Shown in pieces: positions 15,910 to 23,742 of a stretch of 36,787 nt of DNA. Positions within the stretch are counted from its first letter, which is position 1. The number at the start of each line of letters is the position of its first letter. Made by a program: the position numbers and the translations under genes. Location: the NCBI RefSeq assembly GCF_016658545.1, contig NZ_JACVZC010000056.1, positions 1-36,787 on the forward strand, in the 5' to 3' direction. Under the pieces are notes generated by a model that saw nothing but the letters and a program-made list of their open reading frames with translations, was not told where the DNA came from and ran no database searches. The DNA comes from Pseudomonas sp. S37 (GTDB lineage: Bacteria; Pseudomonadota; Gammaproteobacteria; Pseudomonadales; Pseudomonadaceae).

Positions 15910-16729
15910 CAAACTCCTCTTCGCCACTGCCCTGCTTGCCGCCGGCCACACCCTGGCCGCCGAAACCGCCCCACGGGCCAGTGTGGTCGAGGCCGACCCG
16001 CAGGTGGTCGGCACGGCCCCCCTGGTACCGGAGGCCGATGGCTTTCTCGACCCGTTGCGCGAACTTAAATTCAACCCTGGGCTGGACCAGCGCGAGTTCG
16101 AGCGTTCCACCCTCGAGGCGCTGAACGTGTACGACCCGCTGGAGTCGCTGAACCGGCGCATCTACCACTTCAACTACCGGCTCGACCAGTGGGTGCTGCT
16201 GCCGTTGGTGAACGGCTACCAGTATGTAACGCCAGGCTTCGTGCGTACCGGGGTGAGCAACTTCTTCAACAACCTGGGCGATGTGCCAAACCTGTTCAAC
16301 AGCGTGTTGCAGCTCAAGGCCAAGCGCTCGGCAGAGATCACCGCACGGCTGATGTTCAACACCCTGATTGGTGTGGGCGGGCTGTGGGACCCGGCAACCA
16401 GCATGGGCCTGCCACGCCAGAGCGAAGACTTTGGCCAGACCCTGGGCTTCTACGGCGTACCGGAAGGGCCGTACCTGATGCTGCCGCTGCTGGGCCCGTC
16501 GAACCTGCGCGATACCACCGGGCTGGTGGTGGACTATGCCGGCGAGCAAGCGATCAACTACCTGAACGTGGCCGAAGCCAGCACCGACCACCCGGAAATC
16601 TTTGCCCTGCGCGTGGTGGACAAGCGCTATACCACCAAATTCCGCTATGGCCAGCTGAACTCGCCGTTCGAGTACGAGAAGGTAAGGTATGTGTATACCC
16701 AGGCGCGCAAGTTGCAGATAGCTGAGTAA
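15902..16729 (+). CDS. MlaA/VacJ-family outer membrane lipid protein, without lipobox
   Basis: MlaA proteins remove misplaced phospholipids from the outer leaflet of the outer membrane and pass them to the Mla pathway. The 275-residue product shows the family core: YDPLESLNRRIYHFNYRLD (about residues 79-97), GVSNFFNNLGDVPN, LFNTLIGVGGLWDPA-type sequence, GFYGVPEGPYLMLPLLGPSNLRDT and VDKRY. The start is GTG 15902, supported by GGAG at 15891-15894; the longer ATG frame reads inside the upstream gene. The N-terminus is a signal peptide ending LAAGHTLAA, but no lipobox cysteine is present, whereas E. coli MlaA is a lipoprotein. This may therefore be a second, non-lipidated MlaA paralogue. Confidence 0.9.
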   Translation: MVNKLLFATALLAAGHTLAAETAPRASVVEADPQVVGTAPLVPEADGFLDPLRELKFNPGLDQREFERSTLEALNVYDPLESLNRRIYHFNYRLDQWVLLPLVNGYQYVTPGFVRTGVSNFFNNLGDVPNLFNSVLQLKAKRSAEITARLMFNTLIGVGGLWDPATSMGLPRQSEDFGQTLGFYGVPEGPYLMLPLLGPSNLRDTTGLVVDYAGEQAINYLNVAEASTDHPEIFALRVVDKRYTTKFRYGQLNSPFEYEKVRYVYTQARKLQIAE

Positions 16730-16739
16730 GCCTGCTCGG

Positions 16740-16815
16740 GCCTATTCGCGGGTAAACCCGCTCCTACAAAGGGTATGTAGTCCGATGTAGGAGCGGGTTC
16801 ACCCGCGAATAGGCC
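16740..16815. repeat. REP inverted pair
   Basis: Units at 16740-16768 and 16786-16815 with CCTATTCGC outer sides. It lies between the convergent MlaA-family and patatin genes, 10 bases after one stop and 13 bases from the other, and may serve as their shared 3' end. Confidence 0.88.
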
Positions 16816-16828
16816 AGAACAAGCAACC

Positions 16829-17977
16829 TCAAATCCCCAGGAACTGACACAGCTCGCGCTTCTTCGCCAGGGCATCCCTGCGCCCCAGCTCGATCAGCTC
16901 GCTGCAATAACTCGCCTCGAACAACAAATAGCTCAACACCCCCGCCCCACTGGTACGCGTCGCCCCCGGCCCACGCAAGAACAGGCGCAGCGCCGCCGGC
17001 AACTCACGCCGGTGCCGCGCCGCAATTTCGTCCAGCGGCTGGCTGGGCGCCACCACCAGCACCTCGATCGGCGCCAACCCCAGGCGCCGGGCGTCCAGGT
17101 GCGCCGGTAACAACCGGCTGAGGTGATTAAGCCGCTGCAGCAGTTCGATGTCGTCTTCCAGGCTGTCGATGAAGGTGCTGTTGAGCATGTGCCCGCCAAT
17201 CTGCGCCAGGCTCGGTTGCTGGCCGCTGAACACCCGCTGGGTCGGCAACGGTGGCGCCGGCCGCTGCGGGTTGCCACTGACCCCGACCACCAGCACCCGG
17301 CTGGCGCCCAGGTGCAAAGCCGGGCTGATCGGCGCCGACTGGCGTACCGCACCGTCGCCGTAGTACTCGTCGCCCAGTTGCACCGGGGCGAACAGCAGCG
17401 GGATCGCCGCGCTGGCCAGCAGGTGGTCGATGCTCAGTGGCGTGGGCACCCCGATGCGGCGGTGGCGCAACCAGGCCTCGATGGTGTCGCGGCCCTGGTA
17501 GAAGGTTACCGCCTGACCGGACTCATAGCCGAACGCAGTCACCGCGACGGCGCGTAGCTGGTTGGCAGCCAGCGAATGGCCAATGCCGTCCAGGTTCAGG
17601 TGCGCCTCCAGCAAGCCCCGCAACGGACTGCTGTCGAGCAAGGCCACTGGCGCCTGGCCGCCCAGGCCGAGCAGGCTATGGCCGACAAAGCGGCTGGCCT
17701 GGCGCACCACGCCGGGCCAGTCGCTGCGGATGACCAGGTGGCTGCGAAAGTTTTGCCAGAAACGGGTAAGCCGTTGCACGGCGTCGTTGAACTGGGTGGC
17801 GCCGCTGGCCAGGGTAACGGCGTTGATGGCCCCGGCAGAGGTGCCGACGATGACCGGGAACGGGTTATGCGCGCCGGCGGGCAGCAGCTCGGCGATGCCG
17901 GCCAGCACACCGACCTGATAGGCGGCGCGAGCGCCGCCGCCAGAAAGGATAAGACCGGTTACCGGGGGTGGGGCCAT
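16829..17977 (-). CDS. Patatin-like phospholipase
   Basis: A 382-residue serine lipid hydrolase of the patatin/RssA type. The oxyanion loop GGGARAAYQ is at residues 13-21, the nucleophile elbow GTSAG places Ser47, and the second catalytic residue Asp208 is in DGAVRQ. A C-terminal extension of about 150 residues contains EVLVVAPSQPL and a Tyr-Cys rich LLFEASYCSEL. No signal peptide is present, so it is cytoplasmic or peripheral on the inner membrane. AGGAAGGA stands just upstream of ATG 17977. It lies downstream of the lipid A acyltransferase gene on the same strand but is separated from it by a REP pair. Phospholipase A activity is inferred from the family. Confidence 0.9.
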   Translation of the reverse strand: MAPPPVTGLILSGGGARAAYQVGVLAGIAELLPAGAHNPFPVIVGTSAGAINAVTLASGATQFNDAVQRLTRFWQNFRSHLVIRSDWPGVVRQASRFVGHSLLGLGGQAPVALLDSSPLRGLLEAHLNLDGIGHSLAANQLRAVAVTAFGYESGQAVTFYQGRDTIEAWLRHRRIGVPTPLSIDHLLASAAIPLLFAPVQLGDEYYGDGAVRQSAPISPALHLGASRVLVVGVSGNPQRPAPPLPTQRVFSGQQPSLAQIGGHMLNSTFIDSLEDDIELLQRLNHLSRLLPAHLDARRLGLAPIEVLVVAPSQPLDEIAARHRRELPAALRLFLRGPGATRTSGAGVLSYLLFEASYCSELIELGRRDALAKKRELCQFLGI

Positions 17978-17998
17978 GGAGTCCTTCCTGGGGTTGAT

Positions 17999-18118
17999 GT
18001 GTAGGCAGGCCTGGCCTATTCGCGGCGGTTCGGCGCCCCGATGAACCCGCTCCTACATCAGGCGGTGATCCCTTGTAGGAGCGGGTTTACCCGCGAAGAG
18101 GCCAGGCCTGCCTACACA
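17999..18118. repeat. Chimeric REP pair
   Basis: The outer flanks are inverted copies (TGTGTAGGCAGGCCTGGCCT and its complement), as are the inner ends. The left core is the variant form with inserted bases, like 11282-11395, while the right core is canonical GCGGG-TTTA-CCCGC. It separates the lipid A acyltransferase gene from the patatin gene. Confidence 0.85.
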
Positions 18119-18122
18119 AGGC

Positions 18123-19058
18123 TCAGCGCTTCTTTTTGTCATACAGCCGCGGCGCCCCTTCGGGCCGCGACTTGAACCTGCGATGCGCCCACAAATACTG
18201 CTCGGGGCACTCGCGCAACACACTCTCGACCCACTGGTTGATGCGCAGGCAGTCGGCCTCTTCGCTTTCCCCGGGGAAGTCCGCCAGCGGCGGGTGAATA
18301 ACCAGACGATAGCCGCTGCCATCCTCCAGGCGCTTCTGGGTGAACGGAATCACCTGCGCCTTGCCCAGCCGGGCAAACTTGGTGGTAGCAGTTACGGTAG
18401 CCGCCGGAATACCGAACAGCGGCACAAAGATGCTCTGCTTGGCGCCATAGTCCTGGTCCGGTGCATACCAGATCGCCCGGCCCGAGCGCAGCAGCTTGAG
18501 CATGCCGCGCACGTCCTCGCGCTCCACTGCCAGCGAATCGAGGTTATGGCGTTCACGGCCACTGCGCTGGATGAAGTCGAACAACGCGTTGCCATGCTCG
18601 CGGTACATGCCGTCGATGGTGTGCTGCTGGCCCAGCAGCGCGGCACCGATTTCCAGGGTGGTGAAGTGCACCGCCATCAGGATCGCGCCCTGCCCCGCCT
18701 GCTGGGCGGCCTGCAGGTGCTCCAGGCCTTCGATGTGGGCCAGGCGGGCAAGCCGGGCCTTGGGCCACCACCAGCTCATGGCCATTTCGAAGAAGGCAAT
18801 ACCGGTGGACGCAAAGTTGGCCTTGAGCAAACGCTGCCGTTCGTCGACTGACAGCTCCGGGAAACACAGCTCCAGGTTGCGCGCAGCAATACGCCGCCGC
18901 TCACCGGCAAAGTGGTACATCACCGCGCCCAGCGCGGCACCGATCTTCAACAGCACCCGGTACGGCAACTGGACCACCAGCCACAGCAGGCCCAGGCCCA
19001 GCCACAGGCCCCAGAACTTGGGATGAAGGTAAAAGCGGCGAAAACGCGGGCGTTCCAT
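18123..19058 (-). CDS. lpxL: Lipid A late acyltransferase (LpxL/HtrB family)
   Basis: This inner-membrane enzyme adds a secondary acyl chain, typically laurate, to lipid A from acyl-ACP. The 311-residue protein has the family build: basic N-terminus, one membrane anchor (about residues 16-36), the catalytic HX4E motif as His131 and Glu136 (HFTTLE), then WYAPDQDYG and PQYLWAHRRFKSRP near the end. Pseudomonads carry more than one HtrB copy; the position next to minC matches the one called htrB2 in P. aeruginosa, so the number of the paralogue is an inference. The gene is divergent from minC. Confidence 0.93.
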   Translation of the reverse strand: MERPRFRRFYLHPKFWGLWLGLGLLWLVVQLPYRVLLKIGAALGAVMYHFAGERRRIAARNLELCFPELSVDERQRLLKANFASTGIAFFEMAMSWWWPKARLARLAHIEGLEHLQAAQQAGQGAILMAVHFTTLEIGAALLGQQHTIDGMYREHGNALFDFIQRSGRERHNLDSLAVEREDVRGMLKLLRSGRAIWYAPDQDYGAKQSIFVPLFGIPAATVTATTKFARLGKAQVIPFTQKRLEDGSGYRLVIHPPLADFPGESEEADCLRINQWVESVLRECPEQYLWAHRRFKSRPEGAPRLYDKKKR

Positions 19059-19169
19059 TGAAGCATCCGGAAAGACAAAGGCCGCGCATTCTACAACGGA
19101 TCAGTGCATGTTGCGGGCAACCGGTGTTCTCGTTATAAGTCAGGGCACTTTTTTCGCAACAAGCCGTCT

Positions 19170-19931
19170 ATGCAGACCATGAGCCCAAACCACACACCCG
19201 ACACCGCCTCCGTGTTCCAGCTCAAGGGCAGCATGCTTGCCATTACTGTTCTGGAACTGGCGCGCAATGACCTTGAAGCCCTCGACCGCCAGCTGGCGGC
19301 GAAAGTCGCCCAGGCACCGAACTTCTTCAGCAACACGCCGCTGGTGCTGGCGCTGGACAAGCTGCCGGCCGACGAAGGGGCAATCGACCTGCCCGGCTTG
19401 ATGCGGATCTGCCGCCACCACGGCCTGCGTACCCTGGCCATCCGTGCCAACCGCATCGAGGACATCGCGGCCGCCATTGCCATCGACCTGCCGGTACTGC
19501 CGCCGTCCGGCGCCCGTGAGCGGCCGCTGGAGCCCGAGCCCGAGGTGGTGAAAAAGCCCGAACCGGCCCCGGCGCCCGCACCCGCTCCGGAACCCGAAGT
19601 GCGCCCGACCCGCATCATTACTTCGCCAGTACGCGGCGGCCAGCAGATATATGCGCAAGGTGGCGATTTGATAGTAACTGCTTCGGTCAGCCCGGGCGCG
19701 GAACTTCTGGCCGATGGCAACATCCATGTGTACGGCGCCATGCGCGGCCGCGCCCTGGCCGGCATCAAAGGCAATACCAAGGCGCGTATCTTCTGCCAGC
19801 AGATGACCGCCGAAATGGTCTCCATCGCCGGCCAGTACAGGGTCTGCGAAGACCTGCGCCGCGACCCGCTGTGGGGCACTGGCGTGCAAGTCAGCCTGTC
19901 TGGTGACGTGTTGAACATCACCCGTCTTTAA
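19170..19931 (+). CDS. minC: Septum site-determining protein MinC
   Basis: MinC inhibits FtsZ polymerisation away from midcell when recruited to the membrane by MinD. The protein is 253 residues from ATG 19170, or 250 from ATG 19179; neither has a clear Shine-Dalgarno. The N-terminal FtsZ-inhibiting domain (FQLKGSMLAITVLEL onward) spans about residues 15-115. A linker rich in Pro, Glu and Ala (residues ~119-148) follows. The C-terminal beta-helix domain, with RGGQQIYAQGGDLIV and the conserved GNIHVYGAMRGRALAG, binds MinD. The linker is long and repetitive. The first gene of minCDE, divergent from lpxL. Confidence 0.96.
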   Translation: MQTMSPNHTPDTASVFQLKGSMLAITVLELARNDLEALDRQLAAKVAQAPNFFSNTPLVLALDKLPADEGAIDLPGLMRICRHHGLRTLAIRANRIEDIAAAIAIDLPVLPPSGARERPLEPEPEVVKKPEPAPAPAPAPEPEVRPTRIITSPVRGGQQIYAQGGDLIVTASVSPGAELLADGNIHVYGAMRGRALAGIKGNTKARIFCQQMTAEMVSIAGQYRVCEDLRRDPLWGTGVQVSLSGDVLNITRL

Positions 19932-20049
19932 CGGATACTTGCCAGCATTTTTAGAGCAACTTTTTTACTGTTGCCGTTATTTGAGCTATTTAAGCTATTT
20001 CAGTTTTTTGCAGGGACCCGTGTCCCGATTATTTTAGGGGTGAAACACC
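19932..20049 (+). promoter_or_regulatory. AT-rich minC-minD intergenic region with two small dyads
   Basis: The 118-base gap is markedly AT-richer than its surroundings. It contains GCAAC/GTTGC (19956-19960 and 19970-19974), a repeated AGCTATTT, and a 5-base stem GGGAC-CCGT-GTCCC (20013-20026) just before the minD ribosome site. It could carry a separate minD promoter or an attenuator. I saw no clear sigma70 pair. Confidence 0.4.
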
Positions 20050-20862
20050 TTGGCCAAGATTCTCGTGGTTACTTCCGGCAAGGGGGGTGTGGGCAAGACC
20101 ACCACCAGCGCCGCCATTGGTACCGGCCTCGCACTGCGCGGCCACAAGACCGTTATCGTCGACTTCGACGTGGGCCTGCGTAACCTCGACCTGATCATGG
20201 GCTGCGAACGCCGCGTGGTGTACGACTTCGTCAACGTGGTCAACGGCGAAGCCAACCTGCAACAGGCCCTGATCAAGGACAAGCGCCTCGAGAACCTGTA
20301 CGTGCTGGCTGCCAGCCAGACCCGTGACAAGGACGCGCTGACCCAGGAAGGCGTGGAAAAGGTACTGATGGAGCTGAAGGAGCAGTTCGACTACGTCATC
20401 TGCGACTCGCCGGCCGGTATCGAGAAAGGCGCACACCTGGCCATGTACTTCGCCGACGAAGCCATCGTGGTGACCAACCCTGAAGTTTCCTCGGTACGTG
20501 ACTCCGACCGCATGCTGGGCATCCTGTCGAGCAAGTCGCGCCGCTCCGAAAACGGCGAAGAGCCGATCAAGGAACACCTGCTGATCACCCGCTACCACCC
20601 GGAGCGCGTAGAAAAGGGCGAAATGCTGAGCATCGCCGACGTCGAAGAAATCCTCGCAATCAAGCTCAAGGGCGTGATTCCCGAGTCCCAGGCAGTACTC
20701 AAGGCTTCCAACCAGGGTATCCCGGTCATCCTCGACGACCAGAGCGATGCTGGCCAGGCCTACAGCGATACCGTCGACCGTCTGCTGGGCAAAGAAAAGC
20801 CCCTGCGGTTCATCGAAGTGCCGAAGCAAGGATTCTTCGCGCGACTGTTTGGAGGCAAGTAA
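20050..20862 (+). CDS. minD: Septum site-determining ATPase MinD
   Basis: MinD is a membrane-binding ATPase that recruits MinC and oscillates under control of MinE. The 270-residue protein has the deviant Walker A KGGVGKTT at about residues 11-18 (SGKGGVGKTTTS), a switch I region near VDFDVGLRNLD, and CDSPAGIEKGA as the switch II/Walker B region. The C-terminal amphipathic membrane-targeting helix is visible (GFFARLFGGK). The start is TTG 20050 (reads MAKILVVTSGKGG), with AGGGGTG upstream; no ATG fits. minE follows after 3 bases. Confidence 0.97.
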   Translation: MAKILVVTSGKGGVGKTTTSAAIGTGLALRGHKTVIVDFDVGLRNLDLIMGCERRVVYDFVNVVNGEANLQQALIKDKRLENLYVLAASQTRDKDALTQEGVEKVLMELKEQFDYVICDSPAGIEKGAHLAMYFADEAIVVTNPEVSSVRDSDRMLGILSSKSRRSENGEEPIKEHLLITRYHPERVEKGEMLSIADVEEILAIKLKGVIPESQAVLKASNQGIPVILDDQSDAGQAYSDTVDRLLGKEKPLRFIEVPKQGFFARLFGGK

Positions 20863-20865
20863 ACC

Positions 20866-21120
20866 ATGAACCTTTTTGACTTCTTTCGTGGCAGACAGAA
20901 ACAGACCAGCGCGTCGGTAGCGAAAGAGCGTCTACAGATCATCGTGGCGCACGAGCGCGGCCAACGCAGCGAACCGGACTACCTGCCGGCGCTGCAGAAA
21001 GAACTGCTGGAAGTGATCCGCAAGTATGTGAACATCGGCAACGATGACGTGCATATCGAGCTGGAGAACCAGGGCAGCTGCTCGATTCTGGAGCTGAACA
21101 TTACCTTGCCGGATCGCTGA
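20866..21120 (+). CDS. minE: Cell division topological specificity factor MinE
   Basis: MinE stimulates MinD ATPase and drives pole-to-pole oscillation. The 84-residue protein has the membrane-targeting N-terminus MNLFDFFRG, the MinD-contact segment SVAKERLQIIVAHER at about residues 17-31, and a C-terminal dimerisation part (YVNIGNDDVHIELENQGSCSILELNITLP). GGAGG lies 10 bases before ATG 20866, inside the end of minD, so the two are translated together. It is the expected family length. Confidence 0.97.
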   Translation: MNLFDFFRGRQKQTSASVAKERLQIIVAHERGQRSEPDYLPALQKELLEVIRKYVNIGNDDVHIELENQGSCSILELNITLPDR

Positions 21121-21133
21121 TTCGCGCATCTGG

Positions 21134-21246
21134 CCATTGGGGCTGCTTTGCAGCCCATCGCGACGCAAGGCCGCTCCTACACGGGTTATGCATTCCCCTG
21201 TAGGAGCGGCCTTGCGTCGCGATGGGCCGCAAAGCGGCCCCAATGG
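21134..21246. repeat. Second-type REP pair with 48-base arms
   Basis: Arms at 21134-21181 and 21199-21246 are near-perfect inverted copies of a different unit: GGAGCGGCCTTGCGTCGCGA followed by a GGCCGC-AAAG-CGGCC hairpin. In the left arm that hairpin is GGCTGC-TTTG-CAGCC, a compensated change. It follows minE and precedes rluA. The same unit starts again at 36747. Confidence 0.88.
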
Positions 21247-21274
21247 TTTCCCCCGATATAACCGAGACCAAGCA

Positions 21275-21910
21275 ATGCCGCTGTCGAACATCCAGATCCT
21301 GCACGAAGACGCCGCCATCCTGGTGATCAACAAACCGACCCTGCTGCTGTCGGTACCCGGCCGTGCCGAAGACAACAAGGACTGCCTGATCACCCGCCTG
21401 CAGGAAAACGGCTACCCCGACGCGCTGATCGTGCACCGCCTGGACTGGGAAACCTCGGGCATCATCCTGCTGGCCCGCGATGCCGACAGCCACCGCGAGC
21501 TGTCGCGCCAGTTCCACGACCGCGAAACCGAAAAGGCCTACACCGCCCTGTGCTGGGGCCAGCCGGCGCTGGACAGTGGCAGCATCGACCTGCCGCTGCG
21601 CTACGACCCGCCGACCAAGCCACGCCATGTGGTCGACCACGAGCAAGGCAAGCATGCCCTCACCTTCTGGCGCATTGTCGAGCGCTGCGGCGATTACTGC
21701 CGGGTGGAACTGACGCCGATTACCGGGCGTTCGCACCAGTTGCGCGTGCACATGCTGTCGATCGGGCACCCGTTGCTGGGTGACCGGCTGTATGCCAACC
21801 CAGAGGCGCTGGCCGCGCATGAGCGGTTGTGCCTGCATGCCTCGATGCTGAGCTTTACCCACCCGGTGTCCGGGGAGCGGCTGAAGTTCGAGTGCCCGGC
21901 GCCGTTCTGA
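21275..21910 (+). CDS. rluA: Pseudouridine synthase RluA
   Basis: A 211-residue RluA-family enzyme, which isomerises uridine in structured RNA. Short RluA proteins act on U746 of 23S rRNA and U32 of some tRNAs. The catalytic Asp57 is in the HRLDWETSG motif. The Lys/Tyr region is EKAYTALCWG, and GRSHQLRVHM with GHPLLGDRLY marks the C-terminal part. No S4 domain is present, as expected for RluA rather than RluC or RluD. I chose ATG 21275; the longer frame from 21137 would translate the inverted repeat. It follows minE in the order typical of pseudomonads. Confidence 0.92.
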   Translation: MPLSNIQILHEDAAILVINKPTLLLSVPGRAEDNKDCLITRLQENGYPDALIVHRLDWETSGIILLARDADSHRELSRQFHDRETEKAYTALCWGQPALDSGSIDLPLRYDPPTKPRHVVDHEQGKHALTFWRIVERCGDYCRVELTPITGRSHQLRVHMLSIGHPLLGDRLYANPEALAAHERLCLHASMLSFTHPVSGERLKFECPAPF

Positions 21911-21928
21911 ATTTGTATTGCCTATACT

Positions 21929-22002
21929 GGCCTCTTCGCGGCTAAAGCCGCTCCTACAGGGGAATACAGCACCTGTGGGAGCGGCTTTAGCCGCGAAGAA
22001 GC
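21929..22002. repeat. REP inverted pair
   Basis: Units at 21929-21960 and 21972-22002, both with the GCGGC-TAAA/TTTA-GCCGC core. It lies between rluA and apeB. The leader of apeB (22003-22060) follows; a GGAG precedes its start. Confidence 0.87.
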
Positions 22003-22060
22003 AGACACAAATTGTCGACATTCTGCGCTAAACTCGCGCCACTGCTGTCTGGAGTGAGCT

Positions 22061-23350
22061 ATGCGCGACGCACTGAATTCTGGCCTTATCGACTTCCTCA
22101 AGGCCTCCCCCACGCCCTTCCACGCCACCGCCAGCCTGGCCCAGCGCCTTGAGGCTGCCGGCTACCAGCGCCTGGACGAGCGCGACAGCTGGGCCACCGT
22201 GCCTGGCGGGCGCTACTACGTTACCCGTAACGACTCGTCGATCATTGCCATCAAGCTGGGCAAGCAAGCCCCGCTGCTGAACGGCATTCGCATGGTCGGC
22301 GCGCACACCGACAGCCCGTGCCTGCGGGTCAAGCCGCAACCTGAGCTGCAGCGTCAGGGCTTCCTGCAATTGGGCGTGGAAGTGTATGGCGGCGCCTTGC
22401 TGGCGCCGTGGTTCGACCGCGACCTGTCGCTGGCCGGCCGTGTCACCTACCGCCGTGATGGCAAGGTGGAAAGCCAGCTGATCGACTTCAAGCTGCCGAT
22501 CGCGATCATCCCCAACCTGGCGATCCACCTGAACCGTACCGCCAACGAAGGCTGGGCGATCAACCCGCAGAACGAACTGCCACCGATCCTCGCCCAGGTG
22601 GCCGGTGACGAGCGCATCGACTTCCGCGCCCTGCTCACCGAGCAACTGGCCCGCGAGCACGAGCTGATTGCCGATGTGGTGCTGGATTACGAGCTGAGCT
22701 TCTACGACACCCAGGACGCCGCCCTGATCGGCCTGAACGGCGACTTCATCGCCGGCGCCCGCCTGGACAACCTGCTGTCGTGCTACGCCGGCCTGCAGGC
22801 CCTGCTGGCCGCCGACAGCGATGAAACCTGCGTGCTGGTGTGCACCGACCACGAAGAAGTCGGCAGCTGCTCGGCCTGTGGTGCCGACGGCCCGATGCTG
22901 GAGCAGACCCTGCAGCGCCTGCTGCCCGAGGGTGACGCCTACGTGCGCACCATCCAGCGCTCGCTGATGGTGTCGGCCGACAACGCCCATGGCGTGCACC
23001 CCAACTACGCCGACAAGCACGACGGCAACCACGGGCCCAAGCTCAACGCCGGGCCGGTGATCAAGGTGAACAACAACCAGCGCTACGCCACCAACAGCGA
23101 AACCGCCGGGTTCTTCCGCCACCTGTGCATGGCCGAAGAAGTGCCGGTGCAGAGCTTTGTGGTGCGCAGCGACATGGGCTGTGGCTCGACCATCGGGCCG
23201 ATCACGGCCAGCCACCTGGGTGTGCGCACGGTGGATATCGGGCTGCCGACTTTTGCCATGCATTCGATTCGCGAGCTGTGCGGCAGCCATGACCTGGCGC
23301 ACCTGGTGAAGGTATTGACCGCGTTCTACCGTTGCCGCGAGTTGCCTTGA
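22061..23350 (+). CDS. apeB: M18-family aminopeptidase ApeB
   Basis: A 429-residue cytoplasmic zinc aminopeptidase of family M18, which removes N-terminal residues from peptides, often acidic ones. Metal and catalytic residues visible: His82 in GAHTDSP, Asp in ARLDN, the EE pair in TDHEEVGS, Asp in SADNAHG, and the final His in FAMHSIRE. The N-terminal LIDFLKASPTPFHA is a family signature. Length is as expected. GGAG lies upstream of ATG 22061. It stands between two REP pairs and so is probably a single-gene unit. Confidence 0.94.
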   Translation: MRDALNSGLIDFLKASPTPFHATASLAQRLEAAGYQRLDERDSWATVPGGRYYVTRNDSSIIAIKLGKQAPLLNGIRMVGAHTDSPCLRVKPQPELQRQGFLQLGVEVYGGALLAPWFDRDLSLAGRVTYRRDGKVESQLIDFKLPIAIIPNLAIHLNRTANEGWAINPQNELPPILAQVAGDERIDFRALLTEQLAREHELIADVVLDYELSFYDTQDAALIGLNGDFIAGARLDNLLSCYAGLQALLAADSDETCVLVCTDHEEVGSCSACGADGPMLEQTLQRLLPEGDAYVRTIQRSLMVSADNAHGVHPNYADKHDGNHGPKLNAGPVIKVNNNQRYATNSETAGFFRHLCMAEEVPVQSFVVRSDMGCGSTIGPITASHLGVRTVDIGLPTFAMHSIRELCGSHDLAHLVKVLTAFYRCRELP

Positions 23351-23363
23351 TGTAGGCATGCCC

Positions 23364-23457
23364 GGCCTCTTCGCGGGTAAACCCGCTCCCACAGGATGTC
23401 CACAGGGCCAGGCATTGTGGGGATCTGTGGGAGCGGGTTTACCCGCGAAAGGGCCGG
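23364..23457. repeat. REP inverted pair
   Basis: Units at 23364-23395 and 23425-23457, with a right-hand outer side changed to AAAGGGCC. It starts about 14 bases after the apeB stop. The flank TGTAGGCA just before it is shared with the elements at 17999 and near 32456. Confidence 0.87.
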
Positions 23458-23536
23458 ACCTGCTCAAGGTCAATTCCGCTTCGCTCGCCACCCGCTATGC
23501 TTGTTACATGGCCCCACTGCAAAAGGATTGCTGTCC

Positions 23537-23704
23537 ATGTCCCCGTTCCTGTCCCTGTTCGTGCCGGTGTTTCTGTTCCTGCTGTTGCTGACCATCGGCT
23601 TCAGCATGCGCGAACGCAATATCGGTGTGCTGATGATGTGGATCGGCACCTTGGGCATCTTCGGCCTCACTTGCTGGAAGATCCTCGAGAAACTGCCGAC
23701 ATAA
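23537..23704 (+). CDS. Small two-helix membrane protein
   Basis: A 55-residue protein with two hydrophobic helices (about residues 3-23 and 29-47) separated by RERN. AAGGA lies 9 bases before ATG 23537, which supports translation; the longer upstream frame is REP-derived. The family is unknown to me. It ends 38 bases before the MscS-like channel gene on the same strand and may be co-transcribed with it. Confidence 0.75.
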   Translation: MSPFLSLFVPVFLFLLLLTIGFSMRERNIGVLMMWIGTLGIFGLTCWKILEKLPT

Positions 23705-23742
23705 ACCTCTACACTCGGTCAATCGTTTGACCTGAGGTAGAT

